From the NCBI GenBank assembly GCA_047639475.1, contig JBLIOD010000010.1, forward strand, positions 1 to 64,000: a stretch of 64,000 bases of DNA, given 5' to 3'. This DNA comes from JAAELZ01 sp047639475 (GTDB taxonomy: Bacteria > Pseudomonadota > Gammaproteobacteria > Arenicellales > Poriferihabitantaceae). The translations under genes were made by a program, and so were the position numbers. Positions 1-7,937 of this stretch are shown piece after piece. The notes under the pieces were generated by a model that was not told the origin of the DNA, did no database searches, and saw nothing but the letters and a program-made list of their open reading frames with translations. Position 1 is the first letter of the stretch. Every line of letters begins with the position of its first letter.

Positions 1-14
1 AATAATTATTTCAG

Positions 15-917
15 ATGACCTATCCGCGCGACATGATTGGCTATGGCGCCAACCCACCGACACCACAATGGCCCAACAAAGCCCGAGTAGCAGTTCAATT
101 CGTTATCAATTACGAAGAAGGCGGTGAGAACAATATTCTGCATGGCGACAAAGCATCAGAAGCCTTTTTATCTGAAATAGTTGGCGCAGCGGCCTACCCC
201 GATGTGCGCCACGCCAATATGGAATCAATATACGAATACGGCTCCCGCGCTGGTTTTTGGCGTTTACATCGAATGTTCACGCAGCGCCAAATCCCGGTAA
301 CGGTATTTGGCGTCGCCATGGCAATGCAGCGTAACCAAGGGGCCGTGGATGCCATGCTTAAAGCCGACTGGGAAATCGCCAGCCACGGTTATCGGTGGAT
401 TGATTATCAGTTTGCTGAAGAAGGCTTAGAGCTTGAACACATGCGGCAAGCCATTGATATTCACACCCAAATCACCGGCGCCAGGCCAGAAGGCTTTTAC
501 TTGGGCCGCAGCAGCCCCAACACTGCGCGTCTTACCGCAGAGCACGGCGGCTTTACCTATACGGCTGACAGTTACGCTGATGACCTACCGTATTGGAATA
601 CCGATCACGCTAAGCCATTGCTAACTGTGCCTTACACTTTAGATGCAAACGATATGCGTTTTGCCTCACCACAGGGGTTTAACAGCGGCGACCAGTTTTT
701 TAGCTATCTAAAAGACAGCTTTGACACCTTGTACGAAGAAGGCGAAGACAGTCCCAAGATGATGTCGATCGGTTTGCATTGTCGTTTAGTCGGCCGCCCT
801 GGCCGCGCTAAATCACTGGCGCAGTTTTTGGACTATATACTCAGCAAAGAAAACACTTGGTTGGCGCGCAGAATCGACATCGCCAATCAATGGAGTAAAG
901 ATTTCCCCCTTAGTTAA
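15..917 (+). CDS. puuE: Allantoinase of the polysaccharide deacetylase family (PuuE type)
   Basis: Predicted metal-independent-type allantoinase that opens allantoin to allantoate in purine catabolism, in the cytoplasm. The 300-residue protein has the PuuE N-terminus (MTYPRDMIGYG, then QFVINYEEGGENNILHGD), a NodB/polysaccharide-deacetylase-like core with IASHGYRWIDYQ near residues 120-131, and no signal peptide. The length matches the family. The start is the first in-frame ATG and fits the family's N-terminus, although the Shine-Dalgarno sequence is weak. It lies 15 bases before a ureidoglycolate lyase-like gene on the same strand, which supports a purine degradation operon continuing from beyond the left edge. 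Confidence 0.92.
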   Translation: MTYPRDMIGYGANPPTPQWPNKARVAVQFVINYEEGGENNILHGDKASEAFLSEIVGAAAYPDVRHANMESIYEYGSRAGFWRLHRMFTQRQIPVTVFGVAMAMQRNQGAVDAMLKADWEIASHGYRWIDYQFAEEGLELEHMRQAIDIHTQITGARPEGFYLGRSSPNTARLTAEHGGFTYTADSYADDLPYWNTDHAKPLLTVPYTLDANDMRFASPQGFNSGDQFFSYLKDSFDTLYEEGEDSPKMMSIGLHCRLVGRPGRAKSLAQFLDYILSKENTWLARRIDIANQWSKDFPLS

Positions 918-932
918 ATTTAGGAGCCTCCT

Positions 933-1595
933 ATGGATCAAAATGCCCCCACTTACCTATTTGATGCAAAAGACAAGCCTTCTTTAAAGCAAGTAAACGT
1001 CCCGCTAATAAAGGCCACTGATGAGTCGGTAAAAGGCTATGGTCAATTAGTTGATTCGCATGAAGGCTTCGAAATTGAAATTGCCACTTGGCCAGCGCCC
1101 GACTGGCGCCCTGTTGACGAAGGCACCGGCAATGAAGCTGGGCACGTGGAAGGTACTTTTGAATCTGAGTGGCACGGCGACGTGTTAATGGGCATCAATG
1201 ATGCCGTCGGTGGGCATTATGTGTTGGGCTGGTCCACGGACCCGCAAAATGCCAGCGATAAACAGGCCACCGTTGCACGTGAGCAAGTACTGCTTTGGCA
1301 CTTCAACTACCACCCTGATGGCGGGCAACTGTTCTTTCCATTGGATAACAAACCCTTTGTATTGCCGTTAGCCTTACCGGGCGACGATCTCACCCCCGAA
1401 AAAGTCGTCGCCTTTTGGTGTGATGGCTCTAAAGGTTTTTATATTCACCCCAATATCTGGCACGAAGGCGTGTTCCCGGTTACCGACAAACAGCGCTTTT
1501 TAGACCGACAAGGTAAAGTGCATGCACGGGTGAGTTGTGATTTTGGTGAAGAATTTGGCGTTTATATTTCGGTGCCAACACCCCTCACTTTCTAG
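933..1595 (+). CDS. allA: Ureidoglycolate lyase family protein
   Basis: Predicted cupin-fold ureidoglycolate lyase, which splits ureidoglycolate to glyoxylate and urea, the last step of allantoate use. The C-terminal half carries the family's landmarks: HPNIWHEGVFPV around residues 175-186 and RVSCDFGEEFGVYISVP near the end. A clear AGGAG ribosome site precedes the ATG. At 220 residues it is about 50 longer than the classical enzyme of roughly 165; the extra length is mostly N-terminal. The partner gene puuE directly upstream supports the role. The family is confident, the exact substrate is inferred from context. Confidence 0.82.
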   Translation: MDQNAPTYLFDAKDKPSLKQVNVPLIKATDESVKGYGQLVDSHEGFEIEIATWPAPDWRPVDEGTGNEAGHVEGTFESEWHGDVLMGINDAVGGHYVLGWSTDPQNASDKQATVAREQVLLWHFNYHPDGGQLFFPLDNKPFVLPLALPGDDLTPEKVVAFWCDGSKGFYIHPNIWHEGVFPVTDKQRFLDRQGKVHARVSCDFGEEFGVYISVPTPLTF

Positions 1596-1635
1596 GGCTG
1601 CGCAGAGAATAGTGATCCATCCTCTTTTTCATAAA

Positions 1636-2848
1636 TATGCTTTACAAAATTCAAATACTGATTCTTGTCTTGTTTGCCTTCGCTTTCTACTATGAGGCCA
1701 GGTTATACCCCGAAATCAGAGAGCCCTCAATCAGCTTATGACGTAGATACGGATGAAGTAGACCCGATTGAAACAGAAAATTCTGTGACGCTAAACCGTT
1801 CATGACCTGTCGCAGCACGCTCTGATAACTTGCTCGAAAATGGTGAATTTGAGAAATCACTGACTGCTTGGAATTATGAAACGGGCGTTTACTGGTCAGA
1901 TAACGGGGGAACGGCTGATAGCGGAGCGCTTTTATTAAATGCCCCTCAAATCGAAACCGAATCTAAGATCATCTACGAGAAGTGAGTTGCGCAATGTGTT
2001 CCCCTCAATGATGGCGCTCTTTTCGCCTTTGAAGCGAGCTTTTGATACCTCAACAGACTGCCTAGCAGTCCCAGTGTAAATCGAATAAACGTTATCTGGT
2101 ATGACGCACCGGATTGCACAAATGTGGTCAATTTGGAGGTTACTTAGAACCAGGACTAGAGAAACAAAACTGGCAGAAAGTTTATCGTGGGAAGTTAAAA
2201 CCGTCTCTAGGTGCGAAGAGTGCGCAAATTGAAATTGTGCAAAGTCAGCGCGGAAACAACCATCCCGAAGCGATTTGGGATGATATTTCTTTCTCGATTG
2301 CGAGCACCACAACCTATGAAGATACCTGCGAAGAGAGCACTGAGATAACCACTCGGCCCTTGGGTGACAATTACTTACTTAATTCTGGATTTAATACCAA
2401 CTTGCAGTCTTGGCTACCTACCCGATGAAAACGACTAGAATGGATATCTCTAAACAACAGTGACAGAGGGGGTGTTATTTCAGCCACCTTACCGAACGAA
2501 AGAGATAGCTCAATCGGAACAGGGTCTTTTAAACAATGCGTAAATATTGGTTCGAACACGCGATTTAAGGTAGGTGCTCTGGTGAAAATTGCGGAAACCT
2601 CATCTGAGCGCGGCGGTGGACGACTTCGCCCTACATGGTACGAACACCATGACTGCAAAGGAAGTCATCGTACCTCAAGCAGACATGCAGATGTAGACAA
2701 AGACGCTGGTGGGTGGCAAACGCTCTTTGTAGACAAGCTCATCCCTCCTCAAAACTCGAAGAGTATGGCCATTTCTATTATTCACACCATTGAGGGACCG
2801 GGAGAACATGTGATGCTTTTGGATGATATCTATTTCAGAGCGTACTGA
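1636..2848 (+). pseudogene. Decayed lipoprotein with two carbohydrate-binding-like domains
   Basis: A degraded gene spread over three frames. It starts with a hydrophobic signal-like segment (ATG at 1636, MLYKIQILILVLFAFAF). After a frameshift near 1685 the reading continues with an acidic linker, an in-frame stop at 1803, and a first domain starting NLLENGEFEKSLTAW near 1827. Further stops occur at 1983 and 2046, and a second frameshift near 2130-2150. The frame from about 2150 to 2848 completes the first domain (ending IWDDISF) and holds a second, NYLLNSGFNTNLQSWL near 2371, broken by a stop at 2426 and ending LLDDIYFRAY. The N-L-L-x-N-x-G-F-x-x-x-L-x-x-W and terminal D-D-I-x-F pattern in both copies resembles CBM4/9-like carbohydrate-binding modules. 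No catalytic domain is visible. It cannot make the full protein. Confidence 0.75.
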
Positions 2849-2963
2849 CTGCATCACCTAGTCAGCTAAGTTTCAAGGAAGAAAAATGACAAAGAGGTCT
2901 TACCCCAATTCTCTACTTGCGGTTATAAAAGTACTTCCATTCAACCCCAATAGTAGCAAGACA

Positions 2964-3815
2964 CTAGGAAGATAACGCAGCCTCACGAACCGACTCCAGC
3001 AGCTGATCTATCCAAGGCCAACCTTCCATCGCGAGTTTATTTGTCACCAAATAAGCGTTTCTGGAGAATTCTGGCGCTCCTTCTACCAAATGCAACGCGC
3101 CGCTTCGTAGTTCATCCACTATGAGGTGATGAGGCAAGTAACCTGATCCGCCTTGCTTGAGCATGATGCCTTTGGCCCACACTGAAGAACTGATAGTTTT
3201 CAAAGGAGTGTCACCATCTGGATAGGCAGCGGCATGGTTTTTGCGAAAAGCTTCTCCTGCGTCGACATAAATGTAATTTGGGTCCCAGCGCATTAGCGGC
3301 CGCTTTGTTTGCGAAACCAGTACTCGCCTTTCAGTAAACATCAAGATTTCTTGACGGGTATCACTCAGAGTTGGCGAGTAGCATAGAGCAGCATCTATTA
3401 AGCCGCTGCTCAACCAACGTTCTAGTTCAACTTGATCAGCAGACCAAGCAGAAGCTGCGACCTCTTCCCCTAACTCATCCACTTTTTGTATTAAGCCATC
3501 GCCATAAACCGGCCACAAGTCTGGATGGCAACCAAAATTAAACACGGCCGCAACAGACGGTGACAAAGACGTTTCTTGCTGCGCTTGACGCCAAACATCG
3601 ACCATTAATTGCGCATATCGATGGAAACGAAAACCGGCTGAGGTGAACTCTGCACCTGACTTTTTACGGTGGAATAGTACCTGACCCAATTCCGCCTCTA
3701 AGGCGTTCAACCGAGCTGTCACCGTAGACTGTGTTACGTTAAGCTGTTCTGCCGCTCGATTTAATTGACCCACTTCAGCAATCGCTAAAAACGTTCTAAC
3801 TGATGCTAAATTCAT
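2964..3815 (-). CDS. LysR-family transcriptional regulator
   Basis: A 283-residue LysR-type regulator. Residues 1-60 form the winged helix-turn-helix (FLAIAEVGQLNRAAEQLNVT, then QSTVTARLNALEAELG); the remainder is the effector-binding part. It is transcribed away from the monooxygenase-tautomerase-hydrolase operon that starts at 3924, across a 108-base AT-rich gap holding an imperfect inverted repeat. That is the usual layout for a LysR activator controlling the divergent operon and itself. The inducer cannot be read from the sequence, but is likely a substrate or intermediate of the neighbouring pathway. Confidence 0.9.
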   Translation of the reverse strand: MNLASVRTFLAIAEVGQLNRAAEQLNVTQSTVTARLNALEAELGQVLFHRKKSGAEFTSAGFRFHRYAQLMVDVWRQAQQETSLSPSVAAVFNFGCHPDLWPVYGDGLIQKVDELGEEVAASAWSADQVELERWLSSGLIDAALCYSPTLSDTRQEILMFTERRVLVSQTKRPLMRWDPNYIYVDAGEAFRKNHAAAYPDGDTPLKTISSSVWAKGIMLKQGGSGYLPHHLIVDELRSGALHLVEGAPEFSRNAYLVTNKLAMEGWPWIDQLLESVREAALSS

Positions 3816-3840
3816 TTGATATTACAATATTTGATTTATT

Positions 3841-3865
3841 CGAACATAATGATCAATATTATTCG
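3841..3865. promoter_or_regulatory. Imperfect inverted repeat, candidate LysR binding site
   Basis: An AT-rich imperfect palindrome centred on TGATCA, with arms beginning CGAA and ending TTCG, lies midway between the divergent LysR gene (start 3815) and the monooxygenase gene (start 3924). LysR regulators typically bind such T-N11-A-like interrupted palindromes in the divergent promoter. Function is inferred from position and symmetry only. Confidence 0.4.
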
Positions 3866-3923
3866 TTTGTCAACTTTTATTGAGTAAGACAAACTACCTA
3901 AACAAACAAACCAGATTCTGTTC

Positions 3924-4946
3924 ATGTTATTCAGTATTCAACTTTCCGCCTATTATCCTGACCGTAACTACGGTGGTGATCGCATCTATCAGGACATGCT
4001 CGAGCAAGCCGTGCTGGCTGACACACTGGGTTATGACGCGGTGTCTATTACCGAACACCACCTCATCAATATCCTGATGATGCCAGCGCCGCTACAATTC
4101 GCCGTGAAAATCGCTTCAATGACCAAACAGGTTAAGATCCTCACCAGCGTGACCGTATTGCCATTACATGATATGAGAACTTACGCAGGGGAAGTTGTCT
4201 GCGCAGACATTTTCACAGACGGGCGCCTGATGTTAGGCGTGGGCCGCGGCGCCTTTGGATTTGAGATGGATCGTCTCGGTGTGCCGCTGAGCGAAAGCCG
4301 TGAAAAATTTGACGAATCACTCAATGTGCTACAAGCACTGCTCAATGAAGAAGAAGTGTCCTGGGATGGAAAATATTATCAATTTGAGCCCCTCACTGTT
4401 ATGCCTCGACCAGTGCGTGAAATCCCTATCATGATGGGTGTTCTGGTTCCAGAAGCCATATACCACTGCACCAAACGCGGCTTTCACATTCAAACCACCC
4501 CTCTATCTGGCAGCAACCAGCATATGCTCGACCAAGTCGATGCCTTTAACCGTGGCAAGGCTGCGCTAGGTAAGGCAGGGGAACACTTGAGTCTGTCGTT
4601 ATCACGCCTCTGCTTTGTATCGACCAGCGAGGCTGACCGCAACAAGAAAATACAATTAGCGCATGATTACTATGGGCAATTCGATAACGTATTTACCGGG
4701 CCTGGTATTGTGAACAACGGCGTAATTAAACCCATGCCCCGAGAAATGACTATAGACCAAACTGCTGAGAACTTAACCATTTGCACCACCAACGAAATGA
4801 TTGATAAGCTTGGCATGTACGCAGAAGCGGGCGTCGACCGCTTTATCATGAACGTGAATTTTGGCGTCAGCCAGACTGAAACACTAGAATCTATACAAAT
4901 TTTCGCCGAAGAGGTGATGCCTCATTTCAGCAAAAGTACCACTTAA
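3924..4946 (+). CDS. LLM-class flavin-dependent monooxygenase
   Basis: A 340-residue bacterial luciferase-like (LLM) oxidoreductase expected to use reduced FMN and oxygen to oxidise a small organic substrate in the cytoplasm. Visible family features are the N-terminal barrel strand ending GYDAVSITEHH (about residues 37-47), the segment KILTSVTVLPLHDMRTYAGE, and DGRLMLGVGRGAFGFEMDRL around 99-118. The ATG at 3924 starts the protein directly at the first beta strand; no strong ribosome site is seen. It is the first gene of a three-gene operon with a tautomerase and an alpha/beta hydrolase, so it probably makes the first oxidative attack in a ring or lactone degradation route. The substrate is unknown, and a separate flavin reductase must supply FMNH2. 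Confidence 0.88.
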   Translation: MLFSIQLSAYYPDRNYGGDRIYQDMLEQAVLADTLGYDAVSITEHHLINILMMPAPLQFAVKIASMTKQVKILTSVTVLPLHDMRTYAGEVVCADIFTDGRLMLGVGRGAFGFEMDRLGVPLSESREKFDESLNVLQALLNEEEVSWDGKYYQFEPLTVMPRPVREIPIMMGVLVPEAIYHCTKRGFHIQTTPLSGSNQHMLDQVDAFNRGKAALGKAGEHLSLSLSRLCFVSTSEADRNKKIQLAHDYYGQFDNVFTGPGIVNNGVIKPMPREMTIDQTAENLTICTTNEMIDKLGMYAEAGVDRFIMNVNFGVSQTETLESIQIFAEEVMPHFSKSTT

Positions 4947-4968
4947 TGAATCGTAGCTAAAAACTAAA

Positions 4969-5166
4969 ATGCCTATTATCAGAGTAGAAATGTTCACAGG
5001 ACGCTCGCGCGATCAAAAACGTGAACTCGTTAAAGAACTAACCGACACCTTTATCCGCGTGGCGGGCGGTAAGCCGGAAACGGTTACCGTTGTTATCACT
5101 GACGTCGAGAAAGAAAACTGGGGCAGTGGTGGCAACCTAGTGGTTGATAGATTTCCAGGCGAATGA
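4969..5166 (+). CDS. 4-oxalocrotonate tautomerase family protein
   Basis: A 65-residue 4-OT-type tautomerase. The sequence starts MPIIRVEMF, so removal of Met exposes the catalytic N-terminal proline typical of the family, and the size is right for the hexameric 4-OT subunit. A helix rich in Arg/Lys (GRSRDQKRELVKELTDTF) and the VTVVITDV strand follow. The stop overlaps the start of the next gene by four bases, so the two are translationally coupled. In aromatic meta-cleavage such proteins isomerise dienol acids to enones; the same kind of proton shift is inferred here. Confidence 0.88.
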   Translation: MPIIRVEMFTGRSRDQKRELVKELTDTFIRVAGGKPETVTVVITDVEKENWGSGGNLVVDRFPGE

Positions 5167-5936
5167 CAGCGGTAGATTGTGCTTATACCATCAGCGGACA
5201 TGGCCCCGCGCTATACATGGTGCATGGCATTGGCTCTCGAAAAACCACTTGGGATGGACTGGTACCAGAGCTTGAAAAACACTTTACTTGTGTACGCTAT
5301 GATTTACGTGGTCATGGCGAAAGCCCCATTCCACAAACCCCCTATAGCCTGGACCAATTGGTAGAAGACTTAGAGGCTTTACGCGCCAAATTAGGGCATT
5401 CGAAAATTCATGTTGTCGGCCACTCTTTAGGCGGAATGATTGGCCCTGCTTACGCCAAAACCCATCCAGACAAAACGCTTAGTGTTGGCCTACTTAGCAC
5501 CGCTGCCGGAAGGACAGAAGAAGACCGCAGCAAGCTGCAAGGGGTATATCAAGCCATGCTGGATAAAGGCATCATCCCCATACTTAGTACCTTAATTGAA
5601 CGCTGGTACACCGATGACTTTATTGAAAAGCGCCCCGATCTTATCGAGGCACGCTTACAACAAGTTAGAGACACACCTGACGGCGTGTTCTTAAGCGTTT
5701 TCGATATTTACGCCACCACTGAAATGGCGCCTTGGTTACATGAAATAAATTGCCCCTGTTTGGTACTTACGGGCGAACTTGATGGCGGTTGCAATCCCCG
5801 GTTAAACAAGTTTATACACTCACAGCTGCCTAACTCAGAACTCGTTATTTTAGATGGGATTAAACACTCAATATTGGTGGAAACGCCAGATAGGGTTCTA
5901 CTGAGGCTTAAACAATTTTTACAACTTAATTCTTAG
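5163..5936 (+). CDS. Alpha/beta hydrolase, enol-lactonase-like
   Basis: A 257-residue alpha/beta-fold hydrolase resembling 3-oxoadipate enol-lactonase (PcaD) and related esterases. The oxyanion segment is MVHGIGSRKTTWD (about residues 19-31). The nucleophile elbow GHSLGG lies near residues 86-91, the acid is likely in GELDGG near 200, and the catalytic His in KHSILVETP near 235. Its ATG overlaps the tautomerase stop (ATGA), so it is the third gene of the operon. In context it would hydrolyse a lactone, ester or C-C bond formed after the monooxygenase and tautomerase steps. The exact substrate is unknown. Confidence 0.87.
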   Translation: MTAVDCAYTISGHGPALYMVHGIGSRKTTWDGLVPELEKHFTCVRYDLRGHGESPIPQTPYSLDQLVEDLEALRAKLGHSKIHVVGHSLGGMIGPAYAKTHPDKTLSVGLLSTAAGRTEEDRSKLQGVYQAMLDKGIIPILSTLIERWYTDDFIEKRPDLIEARLQQVRDTPDGVFLSVFDIYATTEMAPWLHEINCPCLVLTGELDGGCNPRLNKFIHSQLPNSELVILDGIKHSILVETPDRVLLRLKQFLQLNS

Positions 5937-6138
5937 CAAGTAAATATTACTCCCCCCTGTAAAAAATACTGTTGCCTTGTTTACGCCATGAAATCGCTTG
6001 TAAAGTATAGTATTTTCTTTCCACGCACATTAAAGACTATAATGGCCACGGTTAACAAGAAAAATCGACCATTCAACAACAATAACAACAGATTTAACCT
6101 CAATTTGCATAGCCATCGTACTTTTTGTTTCGGCTCCA

Positions 6139-6417
6139 TTGTCAGCTAAAACACCCGACAAACTGACACCGTCTGTAGAAACAATTTGTAATATATTTTC
6201 AGGCAATAATAGCGGCGCATTCGGCCTTTGCAATGCCTATTGTGAAGCCATGGATTGCAGAGACCCCTATCAGCACGCTGCTAACCGAGCTTGTGGACGA
6301 GTAAACGATAACTTTGAGAAGCAATATGGCGTCCATTTACCCGAAGGCTTAAACGGTACAGATGATGCTGGGAATCCAATAAACAACTGCTTAGGCGATG
6401 ACGACTCCGACAACTAA
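6139..6417 (+). CDS. Small secreted cysteine-rich protein, start uncertain
   Basis: The mature part (about 90 residues) has a motif I have seen recur in small exported proteobacterial proteins of unknown function: GLCNAYCEAMDC followed by C-x-R-V-x-x-N-F. It contains seven cysteines and a very acidic C-terminus (DDDSDN). The open frame runs on upstream of the listed TTG and encodes a hydrophobic segment (ICIAIVLFVSAPLSA, about 6103-6147) that looks like a signal peptide, but no ATG, GTG or TTG opens that frame in the right place. The nearest ATG, at 6042, is in another frame. Either a frameshift in the AAC-rich stretch near 6070-6090 broke the start, or a rare start codon (ATT at 6103) is used. 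Function unknown. Confidence 0.5.
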   Translation: MSAKTPDKLTPSVETICNIFSGNNSGAFGLCNAYCEAMDCRDPYQHAANRACGRVNDNFEKQYGVHLPEGLNGTDDAGNPINNCLGDDDSDN

Positions 6418-6764
6418 AATGCACATTACACAGTAGGCTAGAAATACTGTCTACGCTCTTTAAAAAGCCCAGCATGTATTTGCCGTTCTTTTTTTTACGC
6501 TGAATAACCTACCATCCTTTTCTCAACCACGTGCACCAGTTCGTTTAGATTAGCCTAGGTTCTATCTAACCGTACTCGAATCTACGGAAAAGCCATCGCT
6601 ATAATATCCACCCGCCATTACGCGATACCCTCCTTGATGCATTCGCAGAATCAATAAAGGCTTATATCTAACCCTGTAATCTTTTATCATCGCTTATCTG
6701 AGAGTTTAATCTCATTAATCGCTAGGTAAAGTGCCGAGCACATTACTTTACTTTTTGCATCCCT
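6418..6764. other. Intergenic region upstream of the BenE-type gene
   Basis: This 347-base stretch has no convincing gene. A TATAAT at 6600-6605 could be a -10 element, but the -35 position is poor. I see no structured RNA or repeat in it. Confidence 0.4.
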
Positions 6765-7916
6765 ATGTTTCTTTCTACTATCACCGCTGGATTCATTGCC
6801 ATTTTGGTAGGTTATACCGGTTCGGCAGCTATCGTATTTCAAGCTGCGTCCAGTGCAGGGGCCGACCAAGCCATGATTGCTTCGTGGATGTTTGCCTTAG
6901 GCATCGCCATGGGCGTGACCACCTTGGGTTTGTCTTGGTTTTATAAGGCGCCCATTCTGACGGCTTGGTCAACACCCGGTGCTGCCGTTCTAGTAACCTC
7001 TCTAGGCGGCTTTTCGTTGGCTGAAGCCACCGGTGCTTTCATTGCTTCCGCCTTATTAATCATCTTGTTTGGGATTACTGGCTGGTTCGAAAAATTGATG
7101 AAAAAAATACCTTTGGGCATCGCAGCGGCTTTACTTGCGGGGGTACTGGGCAAATTTGGCATGGATGTCTTCGTATCCATGCAAGCTAGTTGGCAATTGG
7201 TATTACCGATGTTTATTACTTATTTAGTGTGTAAACGTTTTACCAAAATTTACGCCATTCCTTTGGTTTTTTTATTCGGCATTTTGTTGTCTAGCTTATT
7301 GGGTTTATCGAACTACAACGCCGTGGAATTATCAATTACCGAATTGATTTGGACCACGCCTAGCTTCACCCTTGCCAGTATATTATCAATTGGATTGCCG
7401 TTATTTGTCGTCACCATGACTTCACAAAATGTACCTGGTGTTGCCGTCTTACGCAGCAATGGCTATGACACTCCCATTTCCCCAGTCATCACCACTACCG
7501 GCTTAGCCACCTTAGTGATGGCGCCATTTGGCGGGTATGCTATTAACTACGCAGCTATCACCGCAGCAATTTGCGCTGGCGAAACAGCCCACCCTAATAA
7601 GCAAAAACGCTACTACGCCACTTTAAGTGCTGGTGTTTTTTATCTGCTAACCGGTTTATTCGCGGCCACTTTCGCCAGTTTGTTTTTTGCATTTCCCAAG
7701 GCCTTGGTATTGTCCATTGCGGGCTTAGCCTTACTGGCCACCATCTCCAATGGCTTACATCAAGCGATGACCGAAGCCGAGCTAAGAGAGCCCGCCTTAA
7801 TCACGTTCTTGGTCACGCTTTCTGGCATGGAGCTGTTCTCAATTGGTTCGGCTTTTTGGGGCGTGGTATTCGGTCTGCTCAGTGCGTTCGCCCTTAACTA
7901 TCGAACCAGTCGATAA
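6765..7916 (+). CDS. Benzoate/H+ symporter family (BenE) membrane transporter
   Basis: A 383-residue inner membrane protein with about 10-12 hydrophobic segments, of the BenE benzoate:proton symporter family. The region KAPILTAWSTPGAAVLVTS (about residues 65-83) is the family's conserved motif, and a second conserved part reads FVVTMTSQNVPGVAVLRSNG near 215-235. The ATG at 6765 begins directly at the first membrane helix. recQ follows after 21 bases on the same strand, and no aromatic degradation genes adjoin it, so benzoate is only the family-level guess for its substrate. Confidence 0.88.
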   Translation: MFLSTITAGFIAILVGYTGSAAIVFQAASSAGADQAMIASWMFALGIAMGVTTLGLSWFYKAPILTAWSTPGAAVLVTSLGGFSLAEATGAFIASALLIILFGITGWFEKLMKKIPLGIAAALLAGVLGKFGMDVFVSMQASWQLVLPMFITYLVCKRFTKIYAIPLVFLFGILLSSLLGLSNYNAVELSITELIWTTPSFTLASILSIGLPLFVVTMTSQNVPGVAVLRSNGYDTPISPVITTTGLATLVMAPFGGYAINYAAITAAICAGETAHPNKQKRYYATLSAGVFYLLTGLFAATFASLFFAFPKALVLSIAGLALLATISNGLHQAMTEAELREPALITFLVTLSGMELFSIGSAFWGVVFGLLSAFALNYRTSR

Positions 7917-7937
7917 ACCCTCACCCAGCCATTATTT

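Noticed and set aside
3841..3865. Transposon or att-site terminal repeat
   Set aside because: There is no second copy, no integrase and no transposase near it; a regulator site fits better.
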